From contig JAPPKR010000154.1 of assembly GCA_028819835.1 (NCBI GenBank), positions 1 to 19,415 of the forward strand: DNA of 19,415 bases. The letters run 5' to 3'. The notes beneath the pieces were generated by a model. It searched no databases. It saw only the letters and a list, made by a program, of their open reading frames with translations, and was not told the DNA's origin. Shown here one piece after another: positions 1 to 7,174 of the stretch (position 1 is its first letter; the number at the start of each line of letters is the position of its first letter). This stretch comes from a bacterium (GTDB lineage Bacteria > Actinomycetota > Acidimicrobiia > UBA5794 > ZC4RG35). Both the position numbers and the translations under genes were made by a program.

Positions 1-461
1 CCGGAGTCTGGACCCACGGGGACTACGCCAACTGGACTCCCCGCGGCGGCATGGTGATCCACGGCCGTTCCGACGCCACCCTCAACGTGGCGGGGGTGCG
101 GATCGGGACCGCCGAGATCTACCGGCAGGCCGAGGAGGTGCCGGGGGTGACCGAGGCGATCTGCGTGGCCCAGAAGTGGGAGCGTGACACCCGGATGGTG
201 CTGTTCGTGCGCCTCGACGAGGGTCGGACCCTCACCGACGACCTGGTGGCCGAGATCAAGGACCGCCTCCGCCGCAACTGCTCGCCCCGCCACGTGCCGG
301 CGGTGGTGCTGGAGACCGCCGACATCCCCCGCACCCGATCAGGGAAGATCACCGAGTTGGCGGTCACCGCGGTGGTCAACGGCGAGGAGGTGAAGAACAC
401 CGAAGCCCTGGCCAACCCCGAGGCCCTGGCCAACTTCGCCGACCGTGCGGAACTCGCCTAG
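1..461 (+). CDS. aacS: Acetoacetyl-CoA synthetase, C-terminal part (5' end outside window)
   Basis: The open frame already runs at the left edge (first full codon at position 3) and ends at TAG 459-461, so only about 152 C-terminal residues are visible. They begin with [16 protein letters not shown] and continue with [20 protein letters not shown]. This is the hinge and C-terminal subdomain of ANL-superfamily adenylating enzymes, and its wording is typical of acetoacetate-CoA ligase. The stretch [10 protein letters not shown] carries the conserved C-domain lysine that positions acyl-adenylate formation, and [12 protein letters not shown] is a characteristic tail of this family. The enzyme activates acetoacetate to acetoacetyl-CoA with ATP in the cytoplasm, feeding ketone-body use or polyhydroxyalkanoate and sterol-type metabolism. 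The next gene starts 46 bases downstream on the same strand. Cotranscription is possible, but no pathway link is apparent. A related acyl-CoA synthetase is less likely. Confidence 0.88.
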   Translation, partial: GVWTHGDYANWTPRGGMVIHGRSDATLNVAGVRIGTAEIYRQAEEVPGVTEAICVAQKWERDTRMVLFVRLDEGRTLTDDLVAEIKDRLRRNCSPRHVPAVVLETADIPRTRSGKITELAVTAVVNGEEVKNTEALANPEALANFADRAELA

Positions 462-507
462 GGAGTCATGTCGGGGATGACGGGTCGCCGGCCGAAAGGA
501 GCGTGAA

Positions 508-1635
508 GTGGACCGACCAATCTCTGTAGGGGTGATAGGGCTGGGAAGCATCGCCCAGATCCAGCACCTCCCGAACCTGGCCCGGATGGAGAGTCTGTTC
601 CGGGTGGCGGCCGTGGCGGACATATCGCCTCTGCTCACCCACCGGATCGCCGAAGGGCTGCCCGGAGACGTGCTCGCCACCACGGACTGGCGGGAGGTCT
701 GCGCCCATCCCGAGGTAGAGGCGGTGCTGATCCTCACCTCCGGAGCTCATGAGCAGATCAGCGAAGGCGCTCTCAAAGCCGGGAAACACGTCTTTGCCGA
801 GAAGCCCCTCTGTTTGACGGTGGAAGGCGCCCTGCGCCTCCATGCCCTGGCCGCCGAGAAGGGTCTGGCGCTCCAGGTCGGGTACATGAAGCTTCATGAA
901 GAGTTACTCCCGGAGTTGGAGGAGGGCCTCGACGTCATCGGCGACCTCCGCCTGGTCCGTCACTCCGTCTACCATCCCGAACACTCGACCTGCCTGGGCC
1001 CGGCCGACACACTGCGCTTCTACGACATCGATCACCGGGCGACGGCCGAGGCGGCGGCCTTTGAGGAGCGCCGCACCCGCCAGGCACTGGGAGACCTTCC
1101 CGCCGAGTGGGGTCGGCTGTACCGGGAAGTTCTGGCCGCTTCGTTCATCCACACCGTGTCCTTCATACGGGGCGTGATGGGAGGGCTCCCCCGCTTGACG
1201 GCCGCCGACCTGTGGCCTCCCCTGCCGTCCGGGGCCCCCGCCGATCCCCCCAGCCTCACGGCCCGGGCCGAGTTCCCCGGTCATACCGGCGTGGAGATGA
1301 CATGGCTCTGGCTCCCCGCGTCGCCCGCCTACCGGGAGGTCTTCGAGGCGCACGGAACCCGGGGATCGCTGGAATTCCGCTTTTCCAACCCCTATCTCGA
1401 TCGGGCAGCCTCCTTGGTCATCAAGGGCGGAGACGGCGCGGTCCGTCATCCCGCCGGGACCGAATCGCCCTTCACCAGGGAACTGAAGGCGTTCCACCGG
1501 GCGATCACCAGCGGCCGGCCCATCTCCGACGGGGCGGGCGCCGCACAGGACACGGCATTCCTCCAGGACATGGTGGCCGCGTTGGCCAGCAGAGACGGGC
1601 TGGCCGTCGGCGGCGAGGCTGCACTGCGTCGATGA
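508..1635 (+). CDS. Gfo/Idh/MocA-family NAD(P)-dependent oxidoreductase
   Basis: The product has 375 residues, a usual length for the family. The start is GTG at 508, with AAAGGA at 494-499 as a well-spaced ribosome binding site. Residues 8-17 (GVIGLGSIAQ) form the Rossmann nucleotide-binding turn. Residues 98-100 (EKP) are the family's hallmark, whose lysine is usually catalytic, and GYMK at 125-128 follows in the expected place. The C-terminal half has the alpha/beta substrate-binding fold expected of sugar, inositol or glycoside 3-dehydrogenases. The substrate cannot be read from sequence. The stop overlaps the next start as ATGA (1632-1635), so it is translationally coupled to a sugar isomerase-like gene and then to a NagB-like gene. 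This points to catabolism of a cyclitol, amino sugar or unusual hexose. The family call is firm and the substrate is unknown. Confidence 0.9.
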   Translation: MDRPISVGVIGLGSIAQIQHLPNLARMESLFRVAAVADISPLLTHRIAEGLPGDVLATTDWREVCAHPEVEAVLILTSGAHEQISEGALKAGKHVFAEKPLCLTVEGALRLHALAAEKGLALQVGYMKLHEELLPELEEGLDVIGDLRLVRHSVYHPEHSTCLGPADTLRFYDIDHRATAEAAAFEERRTRQALGDLPAEWGRLYREVLAASFIHTVSFIRGVMGGLPRLTAADLWPPLPSGAPADPPSLTARAEFPGHTGVEMTWLWLPASPAYREVFEAHGTRGSLEFRFSNPYLDRAASLVIKGGDGAVRHPAGTESPFTRELKAFHRAITSGRPISDGAGAAQDTAFLQDMVAALASRDGLAVGGEAALRR

Positions 1636-2543
1636 AGGTCGGCGCCGCACCGGTGAGCTTCGGCGTCTACGGACCGCCGGAGGCCACCGACGGGCGGTCG
1701 CCCGAACACCTGGTGGCCGCCATGGCCTCCTCCGGATACGACGGAGCGGAGTTCCCACCCGCCGGGTACGCCGGTTCTCCCGGCTCTGCAGCCCGGCTAT
1801 TCCAGCGGCGCGGCCTGGTCCCGGTGGGAATCTACATCCCTCTGCACTTCGCCGATCCGGCCCTGTTGGCCCGCGACGAAGCCCACATGGAGGAAGCACT
1901 GTGCGAGTTGCAGGAAACCGGAGTCGGCCCCCGTCTGGCGATCCTCGCCGACGAGGGCAGCGACATCCTGCTCCGCAACCCCGCCCGGGGCGACGATCCC
2001 ACCCATGCGCTCTCCCCCGACGCCTTCCGTGAACTCTGCGCCACTGCCAACCGGATGGCCGCCGAGATCCGCCGCCGGGGATTGGTCCCGTCTTTCCATC
2101 CCCACATCAGCACCTATGTGGAGAGCCCCTCCGAAGTCGAGAGGCTCCTGGAACTCACCGACATCGATCTCACCTTCGACACCGGCCACATCGCCCTCGG
2201 TGGCGGGGACATCCTGGAGTGCCTGGCGGCCTGGCGGGAGCGGATCAACCACATCCATCTCAAAGACGTGCGCCTCTCGGTCCTGGAGGAGGCAAAGGCC
2301 CGGGGGCGGGACGACTTCGACGTCTGGTGGGCGGATGTCTCGGTCCCGCTCGGGGAGGGGGATCTCCCGTTGCGCGAGTTCCTGGCCCACCTGTCACAAT
2401 CCGGGTACCGGGGTTGGGCGGTGGTCGAACAGGACCGGGCGCCGATCTCCTCGGAGGCCGAACTCCGCTCCGCCGCCGGGGTGCAGGCCAGGAATCTGCA
2501 GTGGCTGCGCCAGTTGGAAGACGGATCGTCCGGAAAACCTTGA
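1632..2543 (+). CDS. Sugar phosphate isomerase/epimerase (xylose isomerase-like TIM barrel, IolE-like)
   Basis: The product has 303 residues. ATG at 1632 is chosen because it overlaps the preceding stop and begins with the family-typical MKVGAAPVSFGVYG; the open frame extends far upstream only as a shadow of the previous gene. Likely metal ligands of an AP-endonuclease-2-type TIM barrel are visible: E40 in YDGAEFPP, H156 and H158 in SFHPH, D183 and H186 in FDTGH, H209 in HIHLKD, and E266 in VVEQD. Relatives include inosose dehydratase (IolE), 3-keto-sugar epimerases and hydroxypyruvate isomerase-like enzymes. Pairing with a Gfo/Idh/MocA dehydrogenase suggests that it isomerises or dehydrates a keto-sugar made by that enzyme. 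The exact reaction is unassigned. It overlaps the next gene by four bases (TTGA). Confidence 0.85.
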   Translation: MKVGAAPVSFGVYGPPEATDGRSPEHLVAAMASSGYDGAEFPPAGYAGSPGSAARLFQRRGLVPVGIYIPLHFADPALLARDEAHMEEALCELQETGVGPRLAILADEGSDILLRNPARGDDPTHALSPDAFRELCATANRMAAEIRRRGLVPSFHPHISTYVESPSEVERLLELTDIDLTFDTGHIALGGGDILECLAAWRERINHIHLKDVRLSVLEEAKARGRDDFDVWWADVSVPLGEGDLPLREFLAHLSQSGYRGWAVVEQDRAPISSEAELRSAAGVQARNLQWLRQLEDGSSGKP

Positions 2544-3355
2544 AGTCACCTCCACCCATCACCCCACGAATCTTCGAAGACGAGGACGCATTGGGCCTGG
2601 CGCTGGCCCAAAGGATCGTGGACGGCGTCCGCCGGGCCGGCCACCAGGGGAGGAAGTACCTGCTGGGTTGTCCGGGCGGCCGAAGCCCCCTCTCCACCTA
2701 CCGAGCCCTCCCCGCAGTGGCGGCCCAACAGTCGGTTGACCTGTCACCGTTGGTGGTGGTGATGATGGACAACTACGTAATCCTGAGCAGCAACGGATAC
2801 GTCCACGTTCCGATCAACGCTCACTACTCCTGCCGGCGCTTCGCCACGGAGGAGATCGGAAAACCCCTGGCCCATTTGCCGGGCGCACCGAACCGGGACC
2901 GCATCTGGATGCCGGACCCGTCCGATCCACCCGCCTACGACCGCCGCATCGCCGACGCCGGGGGATTCGACCTGTTCCTCCTGGCCAGCGGGGCCTCCGA
3001 CGGCCACATAGGATTCAACCCTTCCGGCAGTCCCCGGGACTCGACCACCCGGATTGTGGAACTCTCCACCCCGACCCGCACCGACAACCTCAGGACGTTT
3101 CCAGACTTCGACTCGCTCGACGAAGTGCCAAATCACGGAGTAACGGTGGGGATAAGCACCATCGCCGAGTTGAGCAGAACGGCAGTGATGGTTTGTCTCG
3201 GTGCGGAGAAACGTCGCGCCGCCGAGAGAATCGCCTCCGCCCGCTCCTACGATCCCTCCTGGCCGGCCACCATCGCAACCGAGATCCCCGACGCTCAACT
3301 GTGGATCGATCTTTGCGCCGATTCAGAAGAGCAACCGGCTCGGGACGGTGAATGA
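2540..3355 (+). CDS. NagB/RpiA/PGL-fold protein, glucosamine-6-phosphate deaminase-like, altered active site
   Basis: The product has 271 residues, near the family norm. The start is taken as TTG 2540, which overlaps the previous TGA, has GGAAA about six bases upstream, and yields the expected N-terminus with IFEDEDALG. GGRSP at 47-50 replaces the usual phosphate-binding G-x-TP. D77 in MMDNYV matches the catalytic Asp72 of E. coli NagB. SDGHIGFN at 153-160 supplies D154 and H156, equivalent to Asp141 and His143. The residue equivalent to Glu148 is P161, a notable loss because that glutamate helps ring opening in true deaminases. NHGVTVGISTI matches the later NagB motif. It probably acts on a phosphorylated sugar or amino sugar, but deaminase activity is doubtful. 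Coupling to the two upstream genes supports a shared catabolic route. Confidence 0.8.
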   Translation: MKSPPPITPRIFEDEDALGLALAQRIVDGVRRAGHQGRKYLLGCPGGRSPLSTYRALPAVAAQQSVDLSPLVVVMMDNYVILSSNGYVHVPINAHYSCRRFATEEIGKPLAHLPGAPNRDRIWMPDPSDPPAYDRRIADAGGFDLFLLASGASDGHIGFNPSGSPRDSTTRIVELSTPTRTDNLRTFPDFDSLDEVPNHGVTVGISTIAELSRTAVMVCLGAEKRRAAERIASARSYDPSWPATIATEIPDAQLWIDLCADSEEQPARDGE

Positions 3356-3374
3356 GCGTCACCAAGAGAGCCGT

Positions 3375-3389
3375 CAACCTCAGGGGTTG
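3375..3389 (+). terminator. Possible weak hairpin after the sugar operon
   Basis: A perfect 5-bp stem (CAACC/GGTTG) with a five-base loop lies 19 bases after the NagB-like stop. No clear U-tract follows, so intrinsic termination would be weak. It may only be a chance inverted repeat. Confidence 0.25.
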
Positions 3390-3402
3390 CCAGACTCTGT
3401 TC

Positions 3403-3433
3403 TAAGCAACGGTTACTGTGTAAACGTTTCTTA
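3403..3433 (+). promoter_or_regulatory. Imperfect 13-bp inverted repeat, possible operator upstream of the SDR gene
   Basis: The left arm TAAGCAACGGTTA and the right arm TAAACGTTTCTTA match at 11 of 13 positions and flank a five-base centre. The right arm contains the perfect palindrome AAACGTTT (3422-3429) within TGTAAACGTTTC, which resembles LacI/GalR-family half-sites centred on CG. It lies about 70 bases upstream of the SDR start. It could be an operator, or the stem of a transcript hairpin closing the sugar operon. No LacI-type regulator is encoded in this window. Confidence 0.4.
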
Positions 3434-3503
3434 GAAAGCCGCAGGCTGTCGGCGAGACGCTTCCGAGGACCTGGAATCCAATGATGAAGAGAACCTGAGG
3501 GCG

Positions 3504-4457
3504 ATGGGAATGGCCCGGAAACCCAAGTGGACCTCCGAACAGATTCCTGACCTGGCCGGCAAGGTGGCGGTGGTCACCGGCGCCAACAGCGGCATCGGGT
3601 TGGAGACCGCCAGGGAACTGGCCCGCCGGGGCGCCCACACCATCCTGGCCTGCAGGTCCACGGAACGCGGCCAGCAGGCGGTCGGGGAACTGCGAGCCGA
3701 GATGCCGGACTCCTCGGTGGAGTTGATGAAGCTCGACCTGGGGAGTCTCTCGTCCATCCAGGGTTTCGCCCTGGACTTCGCAAACGGCCACGCGCGCCTA
3801 GACATGCTGATCAACAACGCGGGCGTCATGGCCGTTCCCCACTCGCTTACCGAGGACGGATTCGAGAGCCAGATGGGCATCAATCACCTGGGCCATTTCG
3901 CCCTGACCGGGAGGTTGCTGGAACTGCTGCTGGCCACCCCCGGAGCCAGGGTGGTGACGGTCAGCAGCGTCGGTCACCGCGGCGCCACACTGGACTTCGA
4001 GAACCTGCTCTTCGAGAACGGCGGGTACACGCCGTTCCGGCCCTACTGGCGTTCCAAGCTGGCCAACCTGTTATTCACCTACGAACTTGAGAGGCGCCTC
4101 CGGTCCGCCGGCGCACAGGTTTCCGCTCTCGCCGCCCATCCGGGGTTCTCCTCCACCAACATCGGCGGCCATCTCGGAACCCACTGGTATTCGCGGATAC
4201 AGGAACCACTGATGTCGGTGTTCATCCAGAGCGCGGCGATGGGCGCCCTCCCCACCTTGCGAGCCGCGGTCGATCCCCAAGCCGAGGGCGGCCAGTACTA
4301 CGGACCGCGCGGGCTGGGAGGCCTGAAGGGACACCCCGTGGTGGTCTCTTCCAATGCCGCCTCCCACAACTCCGAGAACTCCCGCCAGCTCTGGCGAATC
4401 TCCCAAGAACTCACCGGAGTCCGCTACGCGCTACCGCCCTCCGGCGTCTCCGAATAG
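3504..4457 (+). CDS. Short-chain dehydrogenase/reductase (SDR), retinol-dehydrogenase-like
   Basis: The product has 317 residues from ATG 3504. A second in-frame ATG at 3510 (MARKPKWT) sits at better distance from GAGG 3497-3500 and may be the true start. Classical SDR signatures are in order: TGANSGIG 25-32 for the dinucleotide, a basic residue R51 after the second strand favouring NADP, NNAG 104-107, catalytic serine in VSSVGHRG around 154-155, and Y181-x3-K185 in the YWRSK motif. The C-terminal HPGFSSTNI segment is typical of the retinol dehydrogenase/protochlorophyllide-reductase-like branch that is abundant in actinobacteria. It should be a soluble cytoplasmic NAD(P)H-dependent reductase or alcohol dehydrogenase of unknown substrate. 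It is a single-gene unit that converges on the SulP gene. I see no convincing terminator in the 94-base gap that follows. Confidence 0.88.
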   Translation: MGMARKPKWTSEQIPDLAGKVAVVTGANSGIGLETARELARRGAHTILACRSTERGQQAVGELRAEMPDSSVELMKLDLGSLSSIQGFALDFANGHARLDMLINNAGVMAVPHSLTEDGFESQMGINHLGHFALTGRLLELLLATPGARVVTVSSVGHRGATLDFENLLFENGGYTPFRPYWRSKLANLLFTYELERRLRSAGAQVSALAAHPGFSSTNIGGHLGTHWYSRIQEPLMSVFIQSAAMGALPTLRAAVDPQAEGGQYYGPRGLGGLKGHPVVVSSNAASHNSENSRQLWRISQELTGVRYALPPSGVSE

Positions 4458-4551
4458 GCCTCCGAACCCCGCGCACGCTCGATCGTTTCATAAAGACCGT
4501 TTCGAAGCCTTTTGCCAGACACCCCTCACGGCGGCGCTCGGTCCCCGGCGA

Positions 4552-6303
4552 TCAAATCCCCAGTATCTGCTTGGCGATTACTTTGGCCTCGTCCATGTCC
4601 TCGACATAACGGTCCTTGGGGACGCTCCGCAGTATTTGGAGCTTCTGGAGGCTGGCGCCGACCGCGCCTCCCAGGCCCATCACTATGCACTCGGTGTCTT
4701 CCTCGATGGCGACATCCACCAACCTCTCCACCACGAACGCGGCGCTGTCGTCCATGTAGTCGGTCTGGGAGAAGTCGAGGATCACCACCTCGTGGTCCCG
4801 GATGTCCACGCTGATGGTGCTGAACATCCGGTTGGATGACGCCACAGTGAAGCTTCCCCGGAAAGACACCAGGCCGCACCGGGCGGAGAAGGGGTCGAAC
4901 TCGTCCTCGTCATCGTCGTCATCGCCGAGCAGGGCCAGCATGCTGTCCAGGGCGTCAGGTTCGCCGTCGCCATCCTCGTCATCTTCGTCGTCACCTCCCA
5001 GCAGGGCCAGCATGCTGTCGAGGTCCGGTTCACCGTCCTCTTCTTCCTCCTCGTCGGCCAGGAAGCTGATGTCGAGCAGCGGCGCGGAGATCACGCTGTC
5101 CAACTCCAGGTACTCGAACTGGCGAGCGCTCACCAACGCCGCCACGATCAGGCCCAGCATGATGGCGCTCAGCAGGTCGGCGAACACGGTGAGCCCCAGG
5201 GTGATGACCATCACCACCAGGTGCTCCCGCTGCACCCGGTGGATCCGGGTTATGAATCTCCAGTCGATGATGTCCCAGCCCACCTTCATCAGGATGCCGG
5301 CCAGCACCGCGTGGGGGATCTCTCCCACGTACTCCCCCAGTCCCAGGACCAGGGACATGAGGACCAGGGCGCACAGCACGCCGGACACCGGCGTCCTCCC
5401 GCCGATCCGGGCGTTCACCACGGTGGCGGGGATGTTCCCCGCTCCCGGCATACCGCCGAAGAGCCCCGAGAAGATGTTCCCCACCCCCTGGCCCATCAAC
5501 TCCCGGTTGGGGTTGTGGGTGCCCCGGGTCAAAGAGTCGGCGATCAGGGACATGAGGAGGGTGTTGATCGAAGCCAGCAGGGCAAGCACCAGGGCCGGCT
5601 GGAAGGAACCGATCGCATGCTGGAGGACGGTGTGAGTGTCGATGATGTCCGGAAAGCCGGTCGGAACCGTCCCGATTAGTGGCGCCTCCTTCAACCACAG
5701 CACTCCCAGGCCCGTGCCGACCACCAGAGCGGCCAGGGTGGGCGGCAGCGCCCTGGCGAGTTTGGTCGGCCAGACCACCGTCACCACCAGGGTCACCAGG
5801 GCAATCGCCAGTGCGTGGTAGTTGACCGACGCCACGGCGTCGGGCACGGCGCGGATCGCCCCCCAGGTCCCCCCGCCGGGCGATGAGGCGCCCAGGAAGG
5901 GCAGCACTTGGAGCAGGACGATGATCACGCCCACACCGGACGTGAACCCCGAGATCACCGAGTACGGCGTATAGGCGACGTAGCGACCCATCTTGATCAG
6001 GCCCAGGAGGATTTGGATGACGCCGGCCATGATCACGATCGTGAACGCCTCGATGATGTTCTCCGCATAGCTCCCCACCACCACCGCCATGGCCACCGCC
6101 ATAGGGCCGGTGGGACCCGAGATCAGCGCCTTGGTGCCCCAGAAGAGGGACGCGAACAGCCCCACCGCCACCGCGCCGTACAGGCCGGCGATCACCCCCA
6201 GGCCCGACACCACCCCGTAGGCGAGGGCCATCGGCAACAGGACGACTGCCGAGGTCACACCACCGAGAACATCTCCGCGGAGAGTTTGAAGGTCGTAATT
6301 CAT
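4552..6303 (-). CDS. SulP-family anion transporter with C-terminal STAS domain and acidic duplicated linker
   Basis: The product has 583 residues. ATG at 6303 is preceded by a GAGGGGA ribosome binding site. Hydrophobic segments fill residues 14-390, with the SulP signature SGPTGPMAVAMAVVV at 62-76 and the conserved run NIFSGLFGGMPGAGNIPATVVN around 276-297. The membrane part should exchange or import sulfate, bicarbonate or another inorganic anion. Residues about 470-583 form the STAS domain, with FSQTDYMDDSAAF (511-523) at the site where SpoIIAA-like proteins carry their regulatory serine (here S520). Between them, residues 417-468 are almost entirely acidic and contain two copies of DSMLALLG 24 residues apart, which I do not recognise from other SulP proteins. 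The substrate is not decidable: the SGPTGP wording also fits BicA-type bicarbonate carriers. The STAS domain probably controls activity. Confidence 0.92.
   Translation of the reverse strand: MNYDLQTLRGDVLGGVTSAVVLLPMALAYGVVSGLGVIAGLYGAVAVGLFASLFWGTKALISGPTGPMAVAMAVVVGSYAENIIEAFTIVIMAGVIQILLGLIKMGRYVAYTPYSVISGFTSGVGVIIVLLQVLPFLGASSPGGGTWGAIRAVPDAVASVNYHALAIALVTLVVTVVWPTKLARALPPTLAALVVGTGLGVLWLKEAPLIGTVPTGFPDIIDTHTVLQHAIGSFQPALVLALLASINTLLMSLIADSLTRGTHNPNRELMGQGVGNIFSGLFGGMPGAGNIPATVVNARIGGRTPVSGVLCALVLMSLVLGLGEYVGEIPHAVLAGILMKVGWDIIDWRFITRIHRVQREHLVVMVITLGLTVFADLLSAIMLGLIVAALVSARQFEYLELDSVISAPLLDISFLADEEEEEDGEPDLDSMLALLGGDDEDDEDGDGEPDALDSMLALLGDDDDDEDEFDPFSARCGLVSFRGSFTVASSNRMFSTISVDIRDHEVVILDFSQTDYMDDSAAFVVERLVDVAIEEDTECIVMGLGGAVGASLQKLQILRSVPKDRYVEDMDEAKVIAKQILGI
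4928..5019 (-). repeat. Two in-frame DNA repeat copies encoding the SulP linker duplication
   Basis: The same 20-base sequence occurs at 4928-4947 and 5000-5019, exactly 72 bases (24 codons) apart. It encodes DSMLALLG in each copy. Poly-Asp/Glu codons follow each copy. It reflects an internal tandem duplication inside the transporter gene and is not a mobile element. Confidence 0.8.
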
Positions 6304-6333
6304 CGCAATCCCCTCGGCCTGTCTAGCACCGAA

Positions 6334-6346
6334 AGAGTACCACTCT
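6334..6346. promoter_or_regulatory. Short inverted repeat upstream of SulP gene
   Basis: AGAGTACCACTCT has perfect 5-bp arms around a three-base centre. It lies about 31 bases upstream of the SulP start, between that gene and the stop of the pterin dehydratase gene. It could be an operator near the transporter promoter. No clear -35/-10 pair was recognised, so this is weak. Confidence 0.25.
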
Positions 6347-6378
6347 GCGGGACTTCCTTCCCGAATCCCGAACCCTGT

Positions 6379-6669
6379 TCAACCGATCGCATCCACCTTT
6401 TCCACAAAACGGCGGTCCCGAGAGGTGAGCCCGCCCACATCGTGGCTGGTGATCGCCAACTCCACCCGGTTGTAGACGTTCGACCACTCCGGGTGATGGA
6501 ACAGGCGCTCTGCTATCAGCGCCACATGGGTCATGAAGGCGAAGGCGGCCCGGAAGTCGGAGAACTCATAGGAGCGCCGCAACACCTCCCCATCCCGCCG
6601 CCAGCCGGGATGGGCCTCCAGCAGGCGGGCGATCTCCTCCTCGGTCAGGAGGACCTTGGAACCCGTCAT
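6379..6669 (-). CDS. phhB: Pterin-4a-carbinolamine dehydratase (4a-hydroxytetrahydrobiopterin dehydratase)
   Basis: The product has 96 residues, the usual single-domain length. The full family pattern is present with correct spacing: E54-x3-H58-H59-P60, then Y66, H76 and D85, inside [20 protein letters not shown] followed by VGGLTSRD. In known members this enzyme dehydrates 4a-hydroxy-tetrahydropterin, recycling the cofactor of aromatic amino acid hydroxylases; the fold also serves as the DCoH dimerisation cofactor. The start ATG overlaps the stop of the upstream VOC gene (ATGA at 6669-6666), so the two are translationally coupled. No phenylalanine hydroxylase gene lies in this window, so the partner is unknown. 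It may instead serve molybdopterin-related repair, as proposed for some homologues without a hydroxylase. Confidence 0.93.
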   Translation of the reverse strand: MTGSKVLLTEEEIARLLEAHPGWRRDGEVLRRSYEFSDFRAAFAFMTHVALIAERLFHHPEWSNVYNRVELAITSHDVGGLTSRDRRFVEKVDAIG

Positions 6670-7115
6670 CGCGCTGGCTGGAGGAGTTCGATCCGAAAGC
6701 CGTCGGGGTCGAGCATCAGCACGGTCCTGCCGCCCTTGTTGGGACCGATAGTGGGCGTGACCGGCTGCGAGACCGACTTGACCCCTTTTCGGGTTAGTTC
6801 CTCGTACAGCGCATCGCAGTCATCCACCCGGAAGGCGACATGGGCCGTGCCGGGATTGGCGGTGCCCGGGTCGATGGCCTTGCGCTCCACGTTGCGATAC
6901 TCCAGAATCTCGAGGACACTGTCGGAGTCGGGCATCCGCATCACCACCCCGTGCATGTCCACGCCTGGATACCCCAACAACTCCTCGATGTAAGGCGCCT
7001 GGCGGTTCCACACATGGACCACTTCCAGCCCTAACAGGTCCCGGTAGAACCGCAGAGACCTCTCCAGGTCGGTGACCTGTATCCCCGTGTGATGGTGGCC
7101 GGTTATCGCTCCCAC
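6666..7115 (-). CDS. VOC-family protein (glyoxalase/bleomycin resistance/dioxygenase fold)
   Basis: The product has 149 residues from a GTG start at 7115. That start is chosen because AAGGAGG stands six bases upstream and the protein then begins [14 protein letters not shown]; longer frames run into unrelated upstream sequence. Two beta-alpha-beta-beta-beta modules are visible: [20 protein letters not shown] at 8-27 and [19 protein letters not shown] at 89-107. Candidate metal ligands are H9, E69 or E72, H92 and E143, as in glyoxalase I and methylmalonyl-CoA epimerase. It is probably a small metal-dependent lyase, isomerase or dioxygenase. The substrate is not readable. It lies 59 bases downstream of an acyl-CoA dehydrogenase and overlaps the pterin dehydratase gene, so it is probably in one transcript with both. 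Confidence 0.85.
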   Translation of the reverse strand: MGAITGHHHTGIQVTDLERSLRFYRDLLGLEVVHVWNRQAPYIEELLGYPGVDMHGVVMRMPDSDSVLEILEYRNVERKAIDPGTANPGTAHVAFRVDDCDALYEELTRKGVKSVSQPVTPTIGPNKGGRTVLMLDPDGFRIELLQPAR

Positions 7116-7174
7116 TCGCAACCTCCTTGGAATCAGGGGAATGTCACTCCCGAAACATACAGGGGAAGTCTCTC

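Noticed and set aside
465..481. Small hairpin GTCAT/ATGAC after the acetoacetyl-CoA synthetase gene
   Set aside because: Only five pairs with a seven-base loop and no T-tract; not enough for a terminator call.
904..1899. 331-codon minus-strand frame
   Set aside because: Antisense to the Gfo/Idh and TIM-barrel genes, Arg/Gly/Pro-rich, no domain.
4802..5635. 277-codon Ser/Arg-rich plus-strand frame
   Set aside because: Its Ser runs are the complement of the Asp/Glu codons of the SulP linker; low-complexity shadow.
5030..5698. 222-codon minus-strand frame inside SulP
   Set aside because: A different frame of the SulP gene, Arg/Pro/Gly-rich, without motifs.
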